Positions 47,296-57,002 of a stretch of 64,000 nucleotides of DNA are shown one piece after another (within the stretch, counting starts at the first letter, position 1; each line of letters begins with the position of its first letter). The DNA is taken from assembly GCA_965248815.1 (NCBI GenBank), contig CBDFKK010000008.1:558001-622000 (forward strand), given 5' to 3'. The translations under genes and the position numbers were made by a program. The notes beneath the pieces were generated by a model. The model was not told where the DNA came from. It was given only the letters and a program-made list of their open reading frames with translations, and did not search any database. This DNA comes from CBDFKK01 sp965248815 (GTDB lineage: Bacteria > Pseudomonadota > Alphaproteobacteria > SMXP01).

Positions 47296-48366
47296 ATGCT
47301 TGAGATCGGGATCTTTCTTCCCATTGCCAAAGGCGGCTTTATTGTCTCGCGCAATGTGCCGCCGACCTGGCCCACCTGGGAGCTCAACCGCGACGTCACG
47401 CTGAAGTGCGAGCATTTGGGCTTCGACTTTGCACTCTCCATGGTGAAGTTCAGAGGCTTCGGCGGCGAGACCGAATATTGGGACCATGCGCTCGATTCGT
47501 TTACCCTAACCGCCTCTTTGGCGCCGGTGACAAAAACCATCAAGCTGATTCCCTCCGTCACTAACCTGTCGCTGCATCCTGCCGTGGCCGCACGCATGTC
47601 GGTCACCATCGACGCGGTTTGCCCCGGCCGCTTCGGGCTCAACATCGCGTCCGGCTGGTACAAGGACGAATTCAACCAGATGGGCATGTGGCCCGGCGAT
47701 CAGCATTTCGAAACGCGCTACGATTATGCCGAAGAATATGTCCGCGTCCTGAGGGATTTGTGGGAGACGGGCACGTCCGACTTCAAAGGCAAGTTCTTCA
47801 CTATGAACAAGGCGCGGATCAAGCCGGTACCGTCCTGCCGCTTGCCCCTCGTCTGCGCGGGCCAGTCCGACCGCGGCATCAAATTCACCGCCGAGTTCGG
47901 CGACCGCAATTTTGTCATCGCGGGCGGCAATACCAACGACATCGAAAGCGACATTGCCAAGTTCAGCGAGATTACCTCAAAGCTGCAATCCCACGCCGCG
48001 CCTCTAGGCAGGGATGTCGGCACCATCGCGCTGTTTAACGTCATTGCCGCGGACACGGACGAGGCCGCGCAAAAACGCTTCGATCATATTGTCGCCGGCG
48101 CCGACGAAGAGGCGATCGCCAACATTGTCGGCCAAGCCGAACTCGATAAATCTGAGGGCATGTCCGAAAGCCTCAAGCGCAAATCTATGTTCATGGGATT
48201 GCCGACGCTGGTCGGCTCCTACGACACCGTGGCGAGCTATCTCGACCGGATTTACGACGAGGCCAAGATTGCCGCCTGCATGTTCGCCTTTCCCGATTTC
48301 ATCAACGACATCGATATATTCGGGGAAGCCATATTGCCCAAGCTCGAATCGCGGCCAGCGAGTTAG
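47296..48366 (+). CDS. RutA-like flavin-dependent monooxygenase (LLM class)
   Basis: 356 residues. LLM-class TIM barrel closely following RutA: LSMVKFRGFGGETEYWDHAL near residue 47, ARMSVTIDAVCPGRFGLNIA near 100, NQMGMWPGDQHFETRYDYAE near 130, and VCAGQSDRGIKFTAEFGD near 195. RutA opens the uracil ring by a flavin-peroxide mechanism. None of the other rut genes (rutB-G) is adjacent, so the in vivo role is open; an LLM monooxygenase for another substrate is possible. Confidence 0.82.
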   Translation: MLEIGIFLPIAKGGFIVSRNVPPTWPTWELNRDVTLKCEHLGFDFALSMVKFRGFGGETEYWDHALDSFTLTASLAPVTKTIKLIPSVTNLSLHPAVAARMSVTIDAVCPGRFGLNIASGWYKDEFNQMGMWPGDQHFETRYDYAEEYVRVLRDLWETGTSDFKGKFFTMNKARIKPVPSCRLPLVCAGQSDRGIKFTAEFGDRNFVIAGGNTNDIESDIAKFSEITSKLQSHAAPLGRDVGTIALFNVIAADTDEAAQKRFDHIVAGADEEAIANIVGQAELDKSEGMSESLKRKSMFMGLPTLVGSYDTVASYLDRIYDEAKIAACMFAFPDFINDIDIFGEAILPKLESRPAS

Positions 48367-48377
48367 TTCCGATCAAG

Positions 48378-49367
48378 CTAATTCGGCTTAGAAGATACTA
48401 GTCGACCAGCATGGCACATCCATACCGCTTGCGAGCGAGACTGAAGGTGGACACCGCAGACCCAGTCGTCAATGCCATTTAATTCGATATTGTTTGCTCT
48501 TCCCTCTAACACAGCTTCTCCTTGAGCCGTTAGCTTGACGTCTAGGTCCCTTAAAGCCCAGGAATCTCCTTTCAAAGAGAGTAATGGATTACGTCCGGTT
48601 GCTAATCGTCGCACTCTCTCAGCCAAATAGTCGTCGTAAACAATGTCCGGTTCGTCTCCCTCGACCATTGTAAAGCCAATCGCACGAAGCGCATTTGGTC
48701 CGTGTTTGCGAACGTTCTTCAGAAGTCTAAAGTCCCAGATTCCCAATCCGCTCTCGATATCGGGGTATCTTCGAATTAACGCCTCTAAACATGACCTTGT
48801 GCCCGGACTGATAGTCGGATTCTCAGTCACCAAGTAATTCAAAAAATCGGGATTAGGAGATGTAAGTGCGTTCCATACATTTTTTAATTCATCTAGTCTG
48901 GATTTGCTGAGGGGACGAGCCTGCGGGCCGCTTTGCATTGCTTCCACATTCAATTGGCCCAATCCCCGCATCGGCTTTCTGCTTATTGGATGTGTACTGA
49001 ATTCCACAAACTTCAATTTGTCCAAATCAGCTTCGAGCGTATCCATTGCCCAAACGAGCCATGCTGCGAGAATTTCCTCCTGAAGACACATCGACTTCCA
49101 CAGAACAATCGAATCGGCCCAATCAAGCAAGTCCTCTCGCCTGCAAAGCTCACTTGGGCTATTCCCATCGTCAACGGGCCAATAAGGGTCCACAAGTTTC
49201 ATATAATGATCGCGATTGAGGTTCCAAGCCTCAATCGAATCGCAGCGTGGATGTGGCCCGCTTCCTAAGCGGTCATAGTTGACCAATATTGCGTCGGGCT
49301 TCGGTCGAATAGCCTGATTGATAGTTCCAGCCGATGAACCGTCTGGTGCGATGAAAACTTCGACCAT
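48378..49367 (-). CDS. DUF1835-like protein
   Basis: 329 residues. N-domain beginning VEVFIAPDGSSAGTINQAI with LVNYDRLGSGPHP then ADSIVLWKSMCLQEEILAAW follows the pattern of DUF1835, and the second half (GLGQLNVEAM, RRYPDIESGLGIWDFRLL, LTAQGEAVLEG, WVCGVHLQ) resembles its companion C-terminal domain. Function unknown; some members occur near stress or sigma-factor genes. Base use looks more AT-rich than its neighbours, consistent with later acquisition (by eye only). Confidence 0.55.
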   Translation of the reverse strand: MVEVFIAPDGSSAGTINQAIRPKPDAILVNYDRLGSGPHPRCDSIEAWNLNRDHYMKLVDPYWPVDDGNSPSELCRREDLLDWADSIVLWKSMCLQEEILAAWLVWAMDTLEADLDKLKFVEFSTHPISRKPMRGLGQLNVEAMQSGPQARPLSKSRLDELKNVWNALTSPNPDFLNYLVTENPTISPGTRSCLEALIRRYPDIESGLGIWDFRLLKNVRKHGPNALRAIGFTMVEGDEPDIVYDDYLAERVRRLATGRNPLLSLKGDSWALRDLDVKLTAQGEAVLEGRANNIELNGIDDWVCGVHLQSRSQAVWMCHAGRLVSSKPN

Positions 49368-49664
49368 GATTCAAGAACTCACTACGAATTTAACCATTTG
49401 GATTCGGGCTCAACAACAAACCCATTATTGATTGTTTTAGTTTGAAAATCGCTAATTCTAATTTGTTGATATCGCGCCAAACATGGCGAAACGAATGGTC
49501 CCAAAAATCAATTCTTATTCGACCCCACACGCCCCGCCCAATGTGCTAAACTCCGAGCGGGGTGGGTTTTCCACAATGTCACAATTTGGCCGTCTTGAGC
49601 GCTGAGCCTTGCCGCACACTTTAAGACGGGCCGTCAAAAAGTCCCATGGGACTATGGCTGGGCC
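49368..49664. other. AT-rich gap with possible terminator
   Basis: About 300 bases between divergent genes without a coding frame. The first 120 bases are AT-rich. CCCCGC (49532-49537) and GCGGGG (49557-49562) form a short stem with a 19-base loop, followed by TGGGTTTTCC, a weak terminator-like structure on the plus strand. Confidence 0.35.
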
Positions 49665-50564
49665 ATGAAGTGGATTTTCGATGTTAAAGCCTCCAACCGG
49701 GTGTCATTGATACTTTTGGTCGCGACCGTTCTTCTGGTGTTCACGCTACCGTTTTTGGAAGATCTGATCGATTCCGAAAGCGGCCCCGACGCGCTTCAAG
49801 AAACGTTCAGGTTTTTATTCCCCTTGCTGTTTGCCATGGGTTCGCTTTGGGTTCTTGCAACGCTTTATTTGCAAGTCGCTTACACCTGGCAAATTACGCG
49901 CGGCCTTGTCCCCCGCCCGCGTTTGAAAGCGCTGTCCGGTCTTTTTTTTCTAAGCCTATTCGTAAGCGCGGCATCGGCATTCCTCCTCATCATCGATAAC
50001 GGCTTGACGGCCACGGGCGACTTAGAGTCCAGCGGTGGTTCTCAATATTCCGAACTTTTTATCGAATCAGAAAATGATGCGAGCTGCGGCCTGTTGAAAT
50101 TTTCGCCCATCCGTAGTTTGGTCGGCGCGCTTTCGCCTGAAGACGGCGCCATCGACGAATCGGCCGATGACCTCATTCGACTCGATCTCACGTATTTCTT
50201 GCTCGACCAAACGTTCAAAGGCCGGTTGTTTCGCCCGGCGGCCGAGGGCGCAGGCGCTCTTGAATCCGAAGGCACTTACAGTATCCGCTCAAGGTTCTTT
50301 AACCGCGCCATTAAAGCCGGTATCGGTTCCAACGCCTTTGTTTACCTCATCAACGACGACGATCTCATCACGCGGCTGGATGCCGGCGAGAAATGGAAGC
50401 CCAAGGAAGATTTCAAAATGGGCGTGCTGACGCCCATCGGTGAAATCGATTTGCCCACCATCGGCGGCAATCAGGGAACCAGTGTCGCCGTGCTGGGCAA
50501 TCGCGGCCTCATGGTGGGTCTCGGCTTCAGCGGCGTCACGATTAAGAAGGCCAAAGGCGGCTAA
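49665..50564 (+). CDS. Hypothetical membrane-anchored protein
   Basis: 299 residues. Three hydrophobic helices in the first ~115 residues (VSLILLVATVLLVFTLPFL; LFPLLFAMGSLWVLATLYL; LSGLFFLSLFVSAASAFLLI), then a soluble, probably periplasmic, domain ending DLPTIGGNQGTSVAVLGNRG. I do not recognise a family. PhoX follows 63 bases downstream in the same orientation and could be co-transcribed. Confidence 0.7.
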   Translation: MKWIFDVKASNRVSLILLVATVLLVFTLPFLEDLIDSESGPDALQETFRFLFPLLFAMGSLWVLATLYLQVAYTWQITRGLVPRPRLKALSGLFFLSLFVSAASAFLLIIDNGLTATGDLESSGGSQYSELFIESENDASCGLLKFSPIRSLVGALSPEDGAIDESADDLIRLDLTYFLLDQTFKGRLFRPAAEGAGALESEGTYSIRSRFFNRAIKAGIGSNAFVYLINDDDLITRLDAGEKWKPKEDFKMGVLTPIGEIDLPTIGGNQGTSVAVLGNRGLMVGLGFSGVTIKKAKGG

Positions 50565-50627
50565 ACAATCTTCAGGCAAGAGGATTTCTTGCAGCACTCT
50601 GCCGGAGTTACGCTTAAAACTACGCTC

Positions 50628-52622
50628 ATGAAGAACACGAGATTGAACGATTTGGTCGAGGCTCGCCTGAGTCGCCGTGAAGCCATCAAAAGACTAGCGA
50701 AAGCGTCGGCGGCCAGCGCGGCTTTGAGTGTTCCTTTTGCGTCACTATCTGCCTGCGCTGCAGATACGCACGAGAAGAGCACGTCGCAGGCAACCCTCAC
50801 GTTTCACGAGATCGAGCACCACTATGACGAGACACATCACGTGGCTGAAGGCTACGACGCGAGTGTTCTAATAAGCTGGGGCGACGTGCTCCTCGGTGAC
50901 CCTTCTCCCTTCGATCCAGGTACGCTCACTGCAGAAAGTCAGTCGCTGCGGTTTGGTTACAATAACGACTTTGTCGCTTATCTTCCCCTTCCACTGGGGT
51001 CGAATAACTCCGATCACGGATTATTGTGCGTCAATCACGAGTTTCCGAGCGCGGACCTGATGTTTCCCGGTTACCGCTCGCGCCGGGAGGCCGCACCAAA
51101 GATGACGCAGGCGCAGGCAGAGATTGAACAGCAAGCGGTCGGTTTTTCGATCTTGGAGATCAAACGCGAGCAAGACGGATGGGAAGTCGTGGACGATAGC
51201 CCATACGCGCGACGGATCAGTGCGACAACACCCATGACCCTGTCCGGGCCAGTTGCAGGGCACAGACGCGTCCAAACCTCCGCCGACCCGCAAGGTGTCA
51301 CGCCCATTGGCACGCTCGGCAATTGCGCCGGCGGAATGACGCCCTGGGGCACGGTTTTGACGGGGGAAGAATTGTTTGCCGATTTCTTTTGGGGCGACGC
51401 CACCGAATTACCTCCGGAAGAGCGCCGCAGTCTCGGCACATACGGCGGAGGCGGTATCGGGCTCAATGACGCCTACGGCGCCATCGCCTCTGCGCAACAG
51501 CGCACGCTTTATAGCTGGTATCGCTTCGACAAGCGCTTTGATGTCGCGCATGAGCCGCGCGAATCGAACCGCTTTGGTTATTTGGTTGAAATCGATCCCT
51601 ACGATCCTGCTTCCGTTCCGAAAAAACGTTCCGCGCTAGGTCGCTTCAAGCATGAGGGAGCCAGTATCGTCGCGCGCGACGGCGAGTCGGTTGTCGTCTA
51701 TAGCGGCGACGACGACATGGATAATTGCGTTTATAAATTTGTCTCGCGCGACACCTACAACGCCGAGGACCGTACTTCCAATCTTGACATCCTCGACAAC
51801 GGCGATCTGTATGCCGCCCAATTCAACGCCGACGGAAGCGGGCGTTGGCTCAAACTTGAGTTGGGCGAAAACGGATTGACGCAAGCGGCGACGGGCCTTG
51901 CCGATCAAACGGAAGTCTTGCTCGAAGCTCGGCGCATGGCGCGTCTCGCCGGCGCAACGCCCATGGACCGGCCGGAAGACATCGACACCGATCCCGTAAC
52001 GGGCAGGGTCTTTGTCGCACTCACCAGAAACGACCAGCGTGCGGCGACCCAAGTCGAGCCTGCCAATCCGCGGGCGCAAGACCGCTCCGGTCACATCGTC
52101 GAGATCTTGCCGCCCGGCGGCGACGGCAATCGCAATCACACAGCTGAAGAATTCGAATGGGACGTGCTGCTCTTGGGCGGTGACCCTGCCCATCCGGACG
52201 CAGACAAGCGCGGCTCATATCACGATGCCATCAGCGCGTCCGGTTGGCTGGCCAATCCCGATAATTTGGCCTTCGATCCACTGGGCCGACTATGGATCGC
52301 AACGGACGGCCTGCCCGGAACACGTTCGGCCGACGGAGACCACACGCCGATTCACGACGGTTTGTGGGCCACCGAAATCACAGGTTCCGACCGCGCTCTG
52401 ACGCGCCACTTTTTTGGCTGCCCGCGCGGCGCCGAAATGTGCGGGCCGTGCTTCACGCCCAATGGTCAGACGTTGTTCGTCGCGGTTCAACATCCCGGCG
52501 CCGATTGGCCTCGAACATTCGACGAGCCGACCACGCGCTGGCCCGATTTTGACGAGAACTTACCTCCTCGCCCGGCGATCGTTGCTATCACCAAACGCGG
52601 CGGCGGCATGATTGGAAGTTAA
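50628..52622 (+). CDS. PhoX-family alkaline phosphatase
   Basis: 664 residues from ATG 50628. A Tat-type N-terminus (ARLSRREAIKRLAKASAASA) with a Cys after SLSA suggests export as a folded metalloprotein. PhoX (DUF839) motifs: FGYNNDFVAYLPL, LLCVNHEFPSADLMFPGY near residue 130, GTLGNCAGGMTPWGTVLTGE near 225 and FKHEGASIVARDGESVVVY near 335. Family enzymes use Fe/Ca to cleave phosphomonoesters under phosphate limitation. No Pho box was identified. Confidence 0.88.
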   Translation: MKNTRLNDLVEARLSRREAIKRLAKASAASAALSVPFASLSACAADTHEKSTSQATLTFHEIEHHYDETHHVAEGYDASVLISWGDVLLGDPSPFDPGTLTAESQSLRFGYNNDFVAYLPLPLGSNNSDHGLLCVNHEFPSADLMFPGYRSRREAAPKMTQAQAEIEQQAVGFSILEIKREQDGWEVVDDSPYARRISATTPMTLSGPVAGHRRVQTSADPQGVTPIGTLGNCAGGMTPWGTVLTGEELFADFFWGDATELPPEERRSLGTYGGGGIGLNDAYGAIASAQQRTLYSWYRFDKRFDVAHEPRESNRFGYLVEIDPYDPASVPKKRSALGRFKHEGASIVARDGESVVVYSGDDDMDNCVYKFVSRDTYNAEDRTSNLDILDNGDLYAAQFNADGSGRWLKLELGENGLTQAATGLADQTEVLLEARRMARLAGATPMDRPEDIDTDPVTGRVFVALTRNDQRAATQVEPANPRAQDRSGHIVEILPPGGDGNRNHTAEEFEWDVLLLGGDPAHPDADKRGSYHDAISASGWLANPDNLAFDPLGRLWIATDGLPGTRSADGDHTPIHDGLWATEITGSDRALTRHFFGCPRGAEMCGPCFTPNGQTLFVAVQHPGADWPRTFDEPTTRWPDFDENLPPRPAIVAITKRGGGMIGS

Positions 52623-52625
52623 GTC

Positions 52626-53933
52626 CTAATTTTCCGCGCCCGGCGCTTTGAATTCGTGTCGCACATAACGCGCGGCAAGAAAGTATAAAATGGCAGCTGC
52701 TGCACCCGAAAAGAGAGCGATCGCCAACATCGCATAGCGTAGCGAATCATTTCCGAAAGTTGGGTTCAACAGATCGCTCGTTACGCCCATAGCAGTCGGC
52801 CCAATACCGCCGCCGATCATATTAGCAATCATCAAATAGACCGCCGCCGCCATGGCGCGCATCCGAATGCCGGCGACGCCCTGCACTACCGCAAAACTTG
52901 GCGGGCCTTGCATGACTCCCAGCATGAACGGAATAAACAAAGAGAAGAGTGCAAGCGTTGAATTCACAGTTGTAAAAGTTACATAAAACATAGGCGTGGA
53001 AATCAGAATGCCTATTGCGGGCACCCAAACGTACCAGCGCAGATCACGCTTTCCGAAAAAGTCGGAGACATATTCCGCAATCAACATGCCGATGAGTTGC
53101 GAGATACCGAGAATTAGAGCAAGACCGGTGCTCAACTCAGTTGGAGTGAGGTCGTGATATCGCGTAAAAAATACCGGAAGGAGTTGTACGACGCCAAGCC
53201 ACAATAAAGAATAAAAGCCGGTCGCAACGGAAACGAGCATGAAAGTCGGACTCTTAAACAGCACCTTGCAAACGGTAACGAATGAATCAATTTCGGCAGG
53301 ACCAGTGAGCCCATCCGAATGGCCCCGCGGCGGCTCTTTGAGCTTGAGAAACAAAAACGCGGCAAGTAGGAGACCAGGCAGGCCAACGACAAATAGAGCT
53401 ATGCGCCAGCTGTAGGCTTCCGCCAGATAGCCGCCCAGCATGAATCCAATGAGGATTCCGACCGGCGCGCCGAGACTGTAGATCCCAAGCGCAGCTGCAC
53501 GTTTTTGCACCGGGAAATAATCGGCAATCAATGAGTGTGATGGCGGGCTGGCACCTGCCTCACCGACGCCGACCATAACACGCGCAAGCGTCAGCTGAAT
53601 GAAACCCTGTGCCAAGCCGCACGCGGCCGTCGCCAAACTCCAAAACGACAAGGCGAGGGAAACGATAGTTCGACGGCTAAAGCGATCGGCCAGACGCGCA
53701 ATTGGAATTCCAAACGAGGCGTAGACGAAGGTGAAGGCAAAACCGCTGATGATTCCGATTTGTGTATCTGAAAGATTGAGATCTTCGGCTATGGCTGGCA
53801 TTAAGATCGCCAGCATGTAGCGGTCCATGTAATTGAAGAACGACACCATAAAGAGCAGCCCAAGACCAAAATAGGCGTAAGGCGGAACTTCTACGGCAGA
53901 ACGTTGGGCGGGGGATGCGGCGGTTTCTGCCAT
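52626..53933 (-). CDS. Major facilitator superfamily transporter
   Basis: 435 residues with 12 predicted helices. MFS signature in GFAFTFVYASFGIPIARLADR and FSRRTIVSLALSFWSLATAA near residues 65-100, and GEAGASPPSHSLIADYFP near 125, typical of the spinster-like/organic-anion group. Substrate unknown. Lies downstream of the TonB-dependent receptor on the same strand, separated by a hairpin, so outer- and inner-membrane uptake of one compound is possible (inference). Confidence 0.88.
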   Translation of the reverse strand: MAETAASPAQRSAVEVPPYAYFGLGLLFMVSFFNYMDRYMLAILMPAIAEDLNLSDTQIGIISGFAFTFVYASFGIPIARLADRFSRRTIVSLALSFWSLATAACGLAQGFIQLTLARVMVGVGEAGASPPSHSLIADYFPVQKRAAALGIYSLGAPVGILIGFMLGGYLAEAYSWRIALFVVGLPGLLLAAFLFLKLKEPPRGHSDGLTGPAEIDSFVTVCKVLFKSPTFMLVSVATGFYSLLWLGVVQLLPVFFTRYHDLTPTELSTGLALILGISQLIGMLIAEYVSDFFGKRDLRWYVWVPAIGILISTPMFYVTFTTVNSTLALFSLFIPFMLGVMQGPPSFAVVQGVAGIRMRAMAAAVYLMIANMIGGGIGPTAMGVTSDLLNPTFGNDSLRYAMLAIALFSGAAAAILYFLAARYVRHEFKAPGAEN

Positions 53934-54043
53934 GAGCGACGACCTCTAGACGACTTCTAGGAGTAGGTGTTCGACCTCTCGACTCGAAGCGGACGGCGCC
54001 GAGTGTTCTATTCTTCCCACACACCGGTCCAACAAGTAAACGA

Positions 54044-54065
54044 GGCGCGCTGTGAAAAGCGCGCC
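54044..54065 (-). terminator. GC hairpin after receptor gene
   Basis: GGCGCGC and GCGCGCC enclose an 8-base loop; on the minus strand the hairpin is followed by TCGTTTACTTGTT. It lies just after the TonB-dependent receptor stop and before the MFS gene, consistent with partial Rho-independent termination. Confidence 0.5.
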
Positions 54066-54095
54066 CCGCCCAACTCGAATGCTTGCCTCTACGGG

Positions 54096-56747
54096 CTAGA
54101 ACTTAAACCTTGCGCGTACTCCCCAGGTGCGCGGATCTGGCAAGTTGGCGACGGTCGCTACCGGGACATTTGGATCGACGACCGGTGCAAACGCCGTACA
54201 AAGCGGCACGATGGCACAAACGCCGACACGATATTCGCCGTTGGCGATGTCGGCTTGGGTAAACGCGGAGCGCACCGTGTCGTTGTTCAAGACGTTGTCA
54301 ACGTACAACAAAAATTGCCAGCGATCATTCGTCACGCCAAGTCGCAGGTCGGAGAGCCAGTAACCGTCGAGCATCGCGCTATTGGAGCTATCCACAAACC
54401 GTTCGCCTTGGAAACGGCCGCGGGCCTGGAAGAACCAGTTAATATCGCCCGTCAGTGGCTGACTATAAGTAGACGCACCAAAGAAGGAATGGTTCGGCAC
54501 GCCTTCTAAGTCGTTGCCGCTACGGTCAACCCAACACGTCGGCAATCCGCCCAACGTCGCCGGCATACAATTTCCGGCTGCCGCAATTTCGGATGCGCTG
54601 GTTGAGTACGCCATAAAGTTGTCATACTCACTCTCGAGCCATGTATAGGAAGCAGTCAGATTGAAATTATCAGTGGGCTTCCAATCACCGCTTAGCTCAA
54701 TCCCATAAATCTCGGCATCGGCGGAATTAGAGATGGAACCGACAAGTACTGGGGCGCCACCGAGGTCGGCGCCCAAGCTTTGAGTGACGACCTGTTTGTC
54801 GGCAATGTCCTGATAGAAGAACGCGGCATTGAAGTTCACCGTGTCATTTAACGCCGCGGCACGCGCTCCGACCTCAATAGTGCGAATGCGTTCGGGCCCA
54901 AACTCGAGTTCGCTGGCGCTACCGTTATGATCGGGATCAACACCAAGATCCAGCCCCGTAAACGGCGTTGTCGCAAATCCGCCCGGCGTCTTTTCAACGG
55001 AATATGAAACGTAAAGGGTGGCCTCCTCCGTTGGCGACCACTCGAGCCGTGTACCATATGCAAAATAGGTATCACTTCTTTCAAAAGACTCTTGCATCGT
55101 GGGTAGAAGGCTAAAGTCAAGAGCCATTGGATCGGAGCAATCACCGAAGCCACAGACATTTGTAAATCCCGGTCCTTGGAAAAACGGATCTTGCTGGCCG
55201 CCGCCCGGGAGAGTAGCGGGTCCGGTTAGCCTGACGCGCTCGTCGATATAGCGCCCATCTGCGATCAGTTTGAATTGGTCCGTGAAGTCAAACTCGATCG
55301 ATCCAAAAAATGAATAATGCCGTGTCGAACGCTCTGTGCGGTGAACCGGCTTGGCGGCATGAACAGCGCTCACAAACTGCCCGGCCGGATCGCTGGTAAA
55401 CGCAGGACAGGCATCGAAGATAAACGTCGGCAAAATGCACAAGGCACCAGCCGCGAGTATTGTGTGGTTCTGATCGTCTTGCTTGACCTTTTCATTCCAA
55501 TAAAGGCCGCCAATACTAAATTGCAGCGGACCGTCGAGATCGGACGTAAAGCGCAAGTCCTGACTAATTTGCGTCGTCCATGTACCTGTGTCGAGAATTT
55601 GCAAAATTGCACTGAGGTCTTCGCCAAACGCAGCGCCCGGCAATGCAAATTTGTCTCGATCGATAAAGGTCGACGTATCGGCATCGGTGTAGCCGGTCAC
55701 TGAACTGATCGTGCCCAATTCAATATTCCAGTCGGCTGCGAATGACAGGCGGAAGACATCACGCTCACTGCCGGGTAGTGCACCACCATTCAGGAAGTCG
55801 GGGCTCAGCCGCACATCGAGATTTTCCGCATTCGGAATAGTGCCGACAAAGGCCGCCACGGGCGTGTCGCAAAAAACATCACCGCCCGGCCCGGGGTTGC
55901 GTCCCAGCGCAACAATCGCCGCCGCCAACTGGGGCTCGCAGCGCACGGCAGCAGATATCAAGGCATCCGCCGGGACGTCAATGCTGGCATAGGCTGGTAC
56001 GATAGCCTGAGCCTGCTGGTCATACTCGTCACTTGAATAAGAAAGCCGGCCGGATACGGAGAGATTGTCATTAACTTTCCAAGATCCATCGATGCCGATG
56101 CCCCACCCGTCTCCACCACCGACTTCTTTGTCGTCGATTTGGTTTTTGTAGAAGCCTTCCTTTGACCAATAGCCGCCATTAAGACCCAAACTAAGTCCGC
56201 CGGAAACTGGACCGCTTACACCGCCGTACGCGGAATAACGCCCTTCATTTCCGACATCGAAACCGGCGTGTCCACCGACTTCATCGCCAGGTCGGCTCGT
56301 CGTAATATTAATTACGCCGGCAGAAGCGTTGCGACCAAAGAGCGAGCTCTGCGGCCCCTTGAGGACTTCAATGCGTTGGATGTCGCCCCAAAAATGCGGG
56401 TTCGAAAGAATTGATCCACCTGGCGCCGTCAACGACTGGCTCGAGATATCAATGCCGTCGACATAGACGCCAACATTCTCTTGAAAGGGCGACGGTCTGA
56501 GACCGCGAATCGTGATGCGATTTGTGCCTGGATTGGCACCCGGATCTACGATGAGACTTGGTACCATATTGGCGATATCGCCAACATCGACTATGCCTTG
56601 CCGGGAAATGTCTTCGGCCGAGATCACGCTAATTGGGGCAGGGGAATCGAAATTTTCGGCATGTGCGCCAATAGATCCAAGGCCAGTCGCCGAGGCAATT
56701 AGCAACGCAGCGGCGGCTCCGCCGCCAGAATATTTTTTGATCGACAT
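54096..56747 (-). CDS. TonB-dependent outer-membrane receptor
   Basis: 883 residues from ATG 56747, with a GGGGG-AACAC ribosome site. Signal peptide MSIKKYSGGGAAAALLIASA. Plug domain: ISVISAEDISRQGIVDVGDI then NRITIRGLRPSPFQENVGVY, VEVLKGPQSS-type motif IEVLKGPQSSLFGRNASAG near residue 105, and GVINITTSRP. The barrel ends GVRARFKF with terminal Phe. Large loops with Cys pairs are present. Ligand unknown; neighbouring MFS and PhoX genes do not settle it. Same architectural class as the partial receptor at the window start. Confidence 0.92.
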   Translation of the reverse strand: MSIKKYSGGGAAAALLIASATGLGSIGAHAENFDSPAPISVISAEDISRQGIVDVGDIANMVPSLIVDPGANPGTNRITIRGLRPSPFQENVGVYVDGIDISSQSLTAPGGSILSNPHFWGDIQRIEVLKGPQSSLFGRNASAGVINITTSRPGDEVGGHAGFDVGNEGRYSAYGGVSGPVSGGLSLGLNGGYWSKEGFYKNQIDDKEVGGGDGWGIGIDGSWKVNDNLSVSGRLSYSSDEYDQQAQAIVPAYASIDVPADALISAAVRCEPQLAAAIVALGRNPGPGGDVFCDTPVAAFVGTIPNAENLDVRLSPDFLNGGALPGSERDVFRLSFAADWNIELGTISSVTGYTDADTSTFIDRDKFALPGAAFGEDLSAILQILDTGTWTTQISQDLRFTSDLDGPLQFSIGGLYWNEKVKQDDQNHTILAAGALCILPTFIFDACPAFTSDPAGQFVSAVHAAKPVHRTERSTRHYSFFGSIEFDFTDQFKLIADGRYIDERVRLTGPATLPGGGQQDPFFQGPGFTNVCGFGDCSDPMALDFSLLPTMQESFERSDTYFAYGTRLEWSPTEEATLYVSYSVEKTPGGFATTPFTGLDLGVDPDHNGSASELEFGPERIRTIEVGARAAALNDTVNFNAAFFYQDIADKQVVTQSLGADLGGAPVLVGSISNSADAEIYGIELSGDWKPTDNFNLTASYTWLESEYDNFMAYSTSASEIAAAGNCMPATLGGLPTCWVDRSGNDLEGVPNHSFFGASTYSQPLTGDINWFFQARGRFQGERFVDSSNSAMLDGYWLSDLRLGVTNDRWQFLLYVDNVLNNDTVRSAFTQADIANGEYRVGVCAIVPLCTAFAPVVDPNVPVATVANLPDPRTWGVRARFKF

Positions 56748-56819
56748 CAGTGTTCCCCCCAAAATAACTACGTCCCCGCCAACTTGCTCGGGCCGATTCG
56801 GTATGACGTATTTCAAGGA

Positions 56820-56825
56820 ATTATA
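56820..56825 (-). promoter_or_regulatory. Possible -10 element of the receptor gene
   Basis: On the minus strand TATAAT lies 73 bases before the receptor start, within GTGTATATAATTCC. No convincing -35 box is placed at the right distance, so it is a weak call. Confidence 0.35.
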
Positions 56826-56919
56826 TACACGATTGTCGGAAAACGTGTGACCTTTCCGCCACTATTGCCAGTCTAGCCACCCAGTGAAATAAGAAATTGT
56901 CGACAATCTAGTGATGATT

Positions 56920-56936
56920 AGAGGTGGTTCGGTTTG
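56920..56936 (+). repeat. Third copy of the AGAGGTGG motif
   Basis: AGAGGTGGTTCGGTTTG is identical over 17 bases to the inverse of the DNA just outside IS copy A's right end. Here it is directly cut by IS copy B, whose left end begins at about 56936. Confidence 0.6.
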
Positions 56937-57002
56937 TGACCCGACCCCTTTGAACGCAGCCACATTGAGATAGTAAAATGGCTGAATCGAAGGAGGATTG
57001 CG

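Noticed and set aside
46420..47487. 355-codon minus-strand frame opposite the serine hydrolase
   Set aside because: The plus strand carries recognisable SxxK and other hydrolase motifs; this frame has none.
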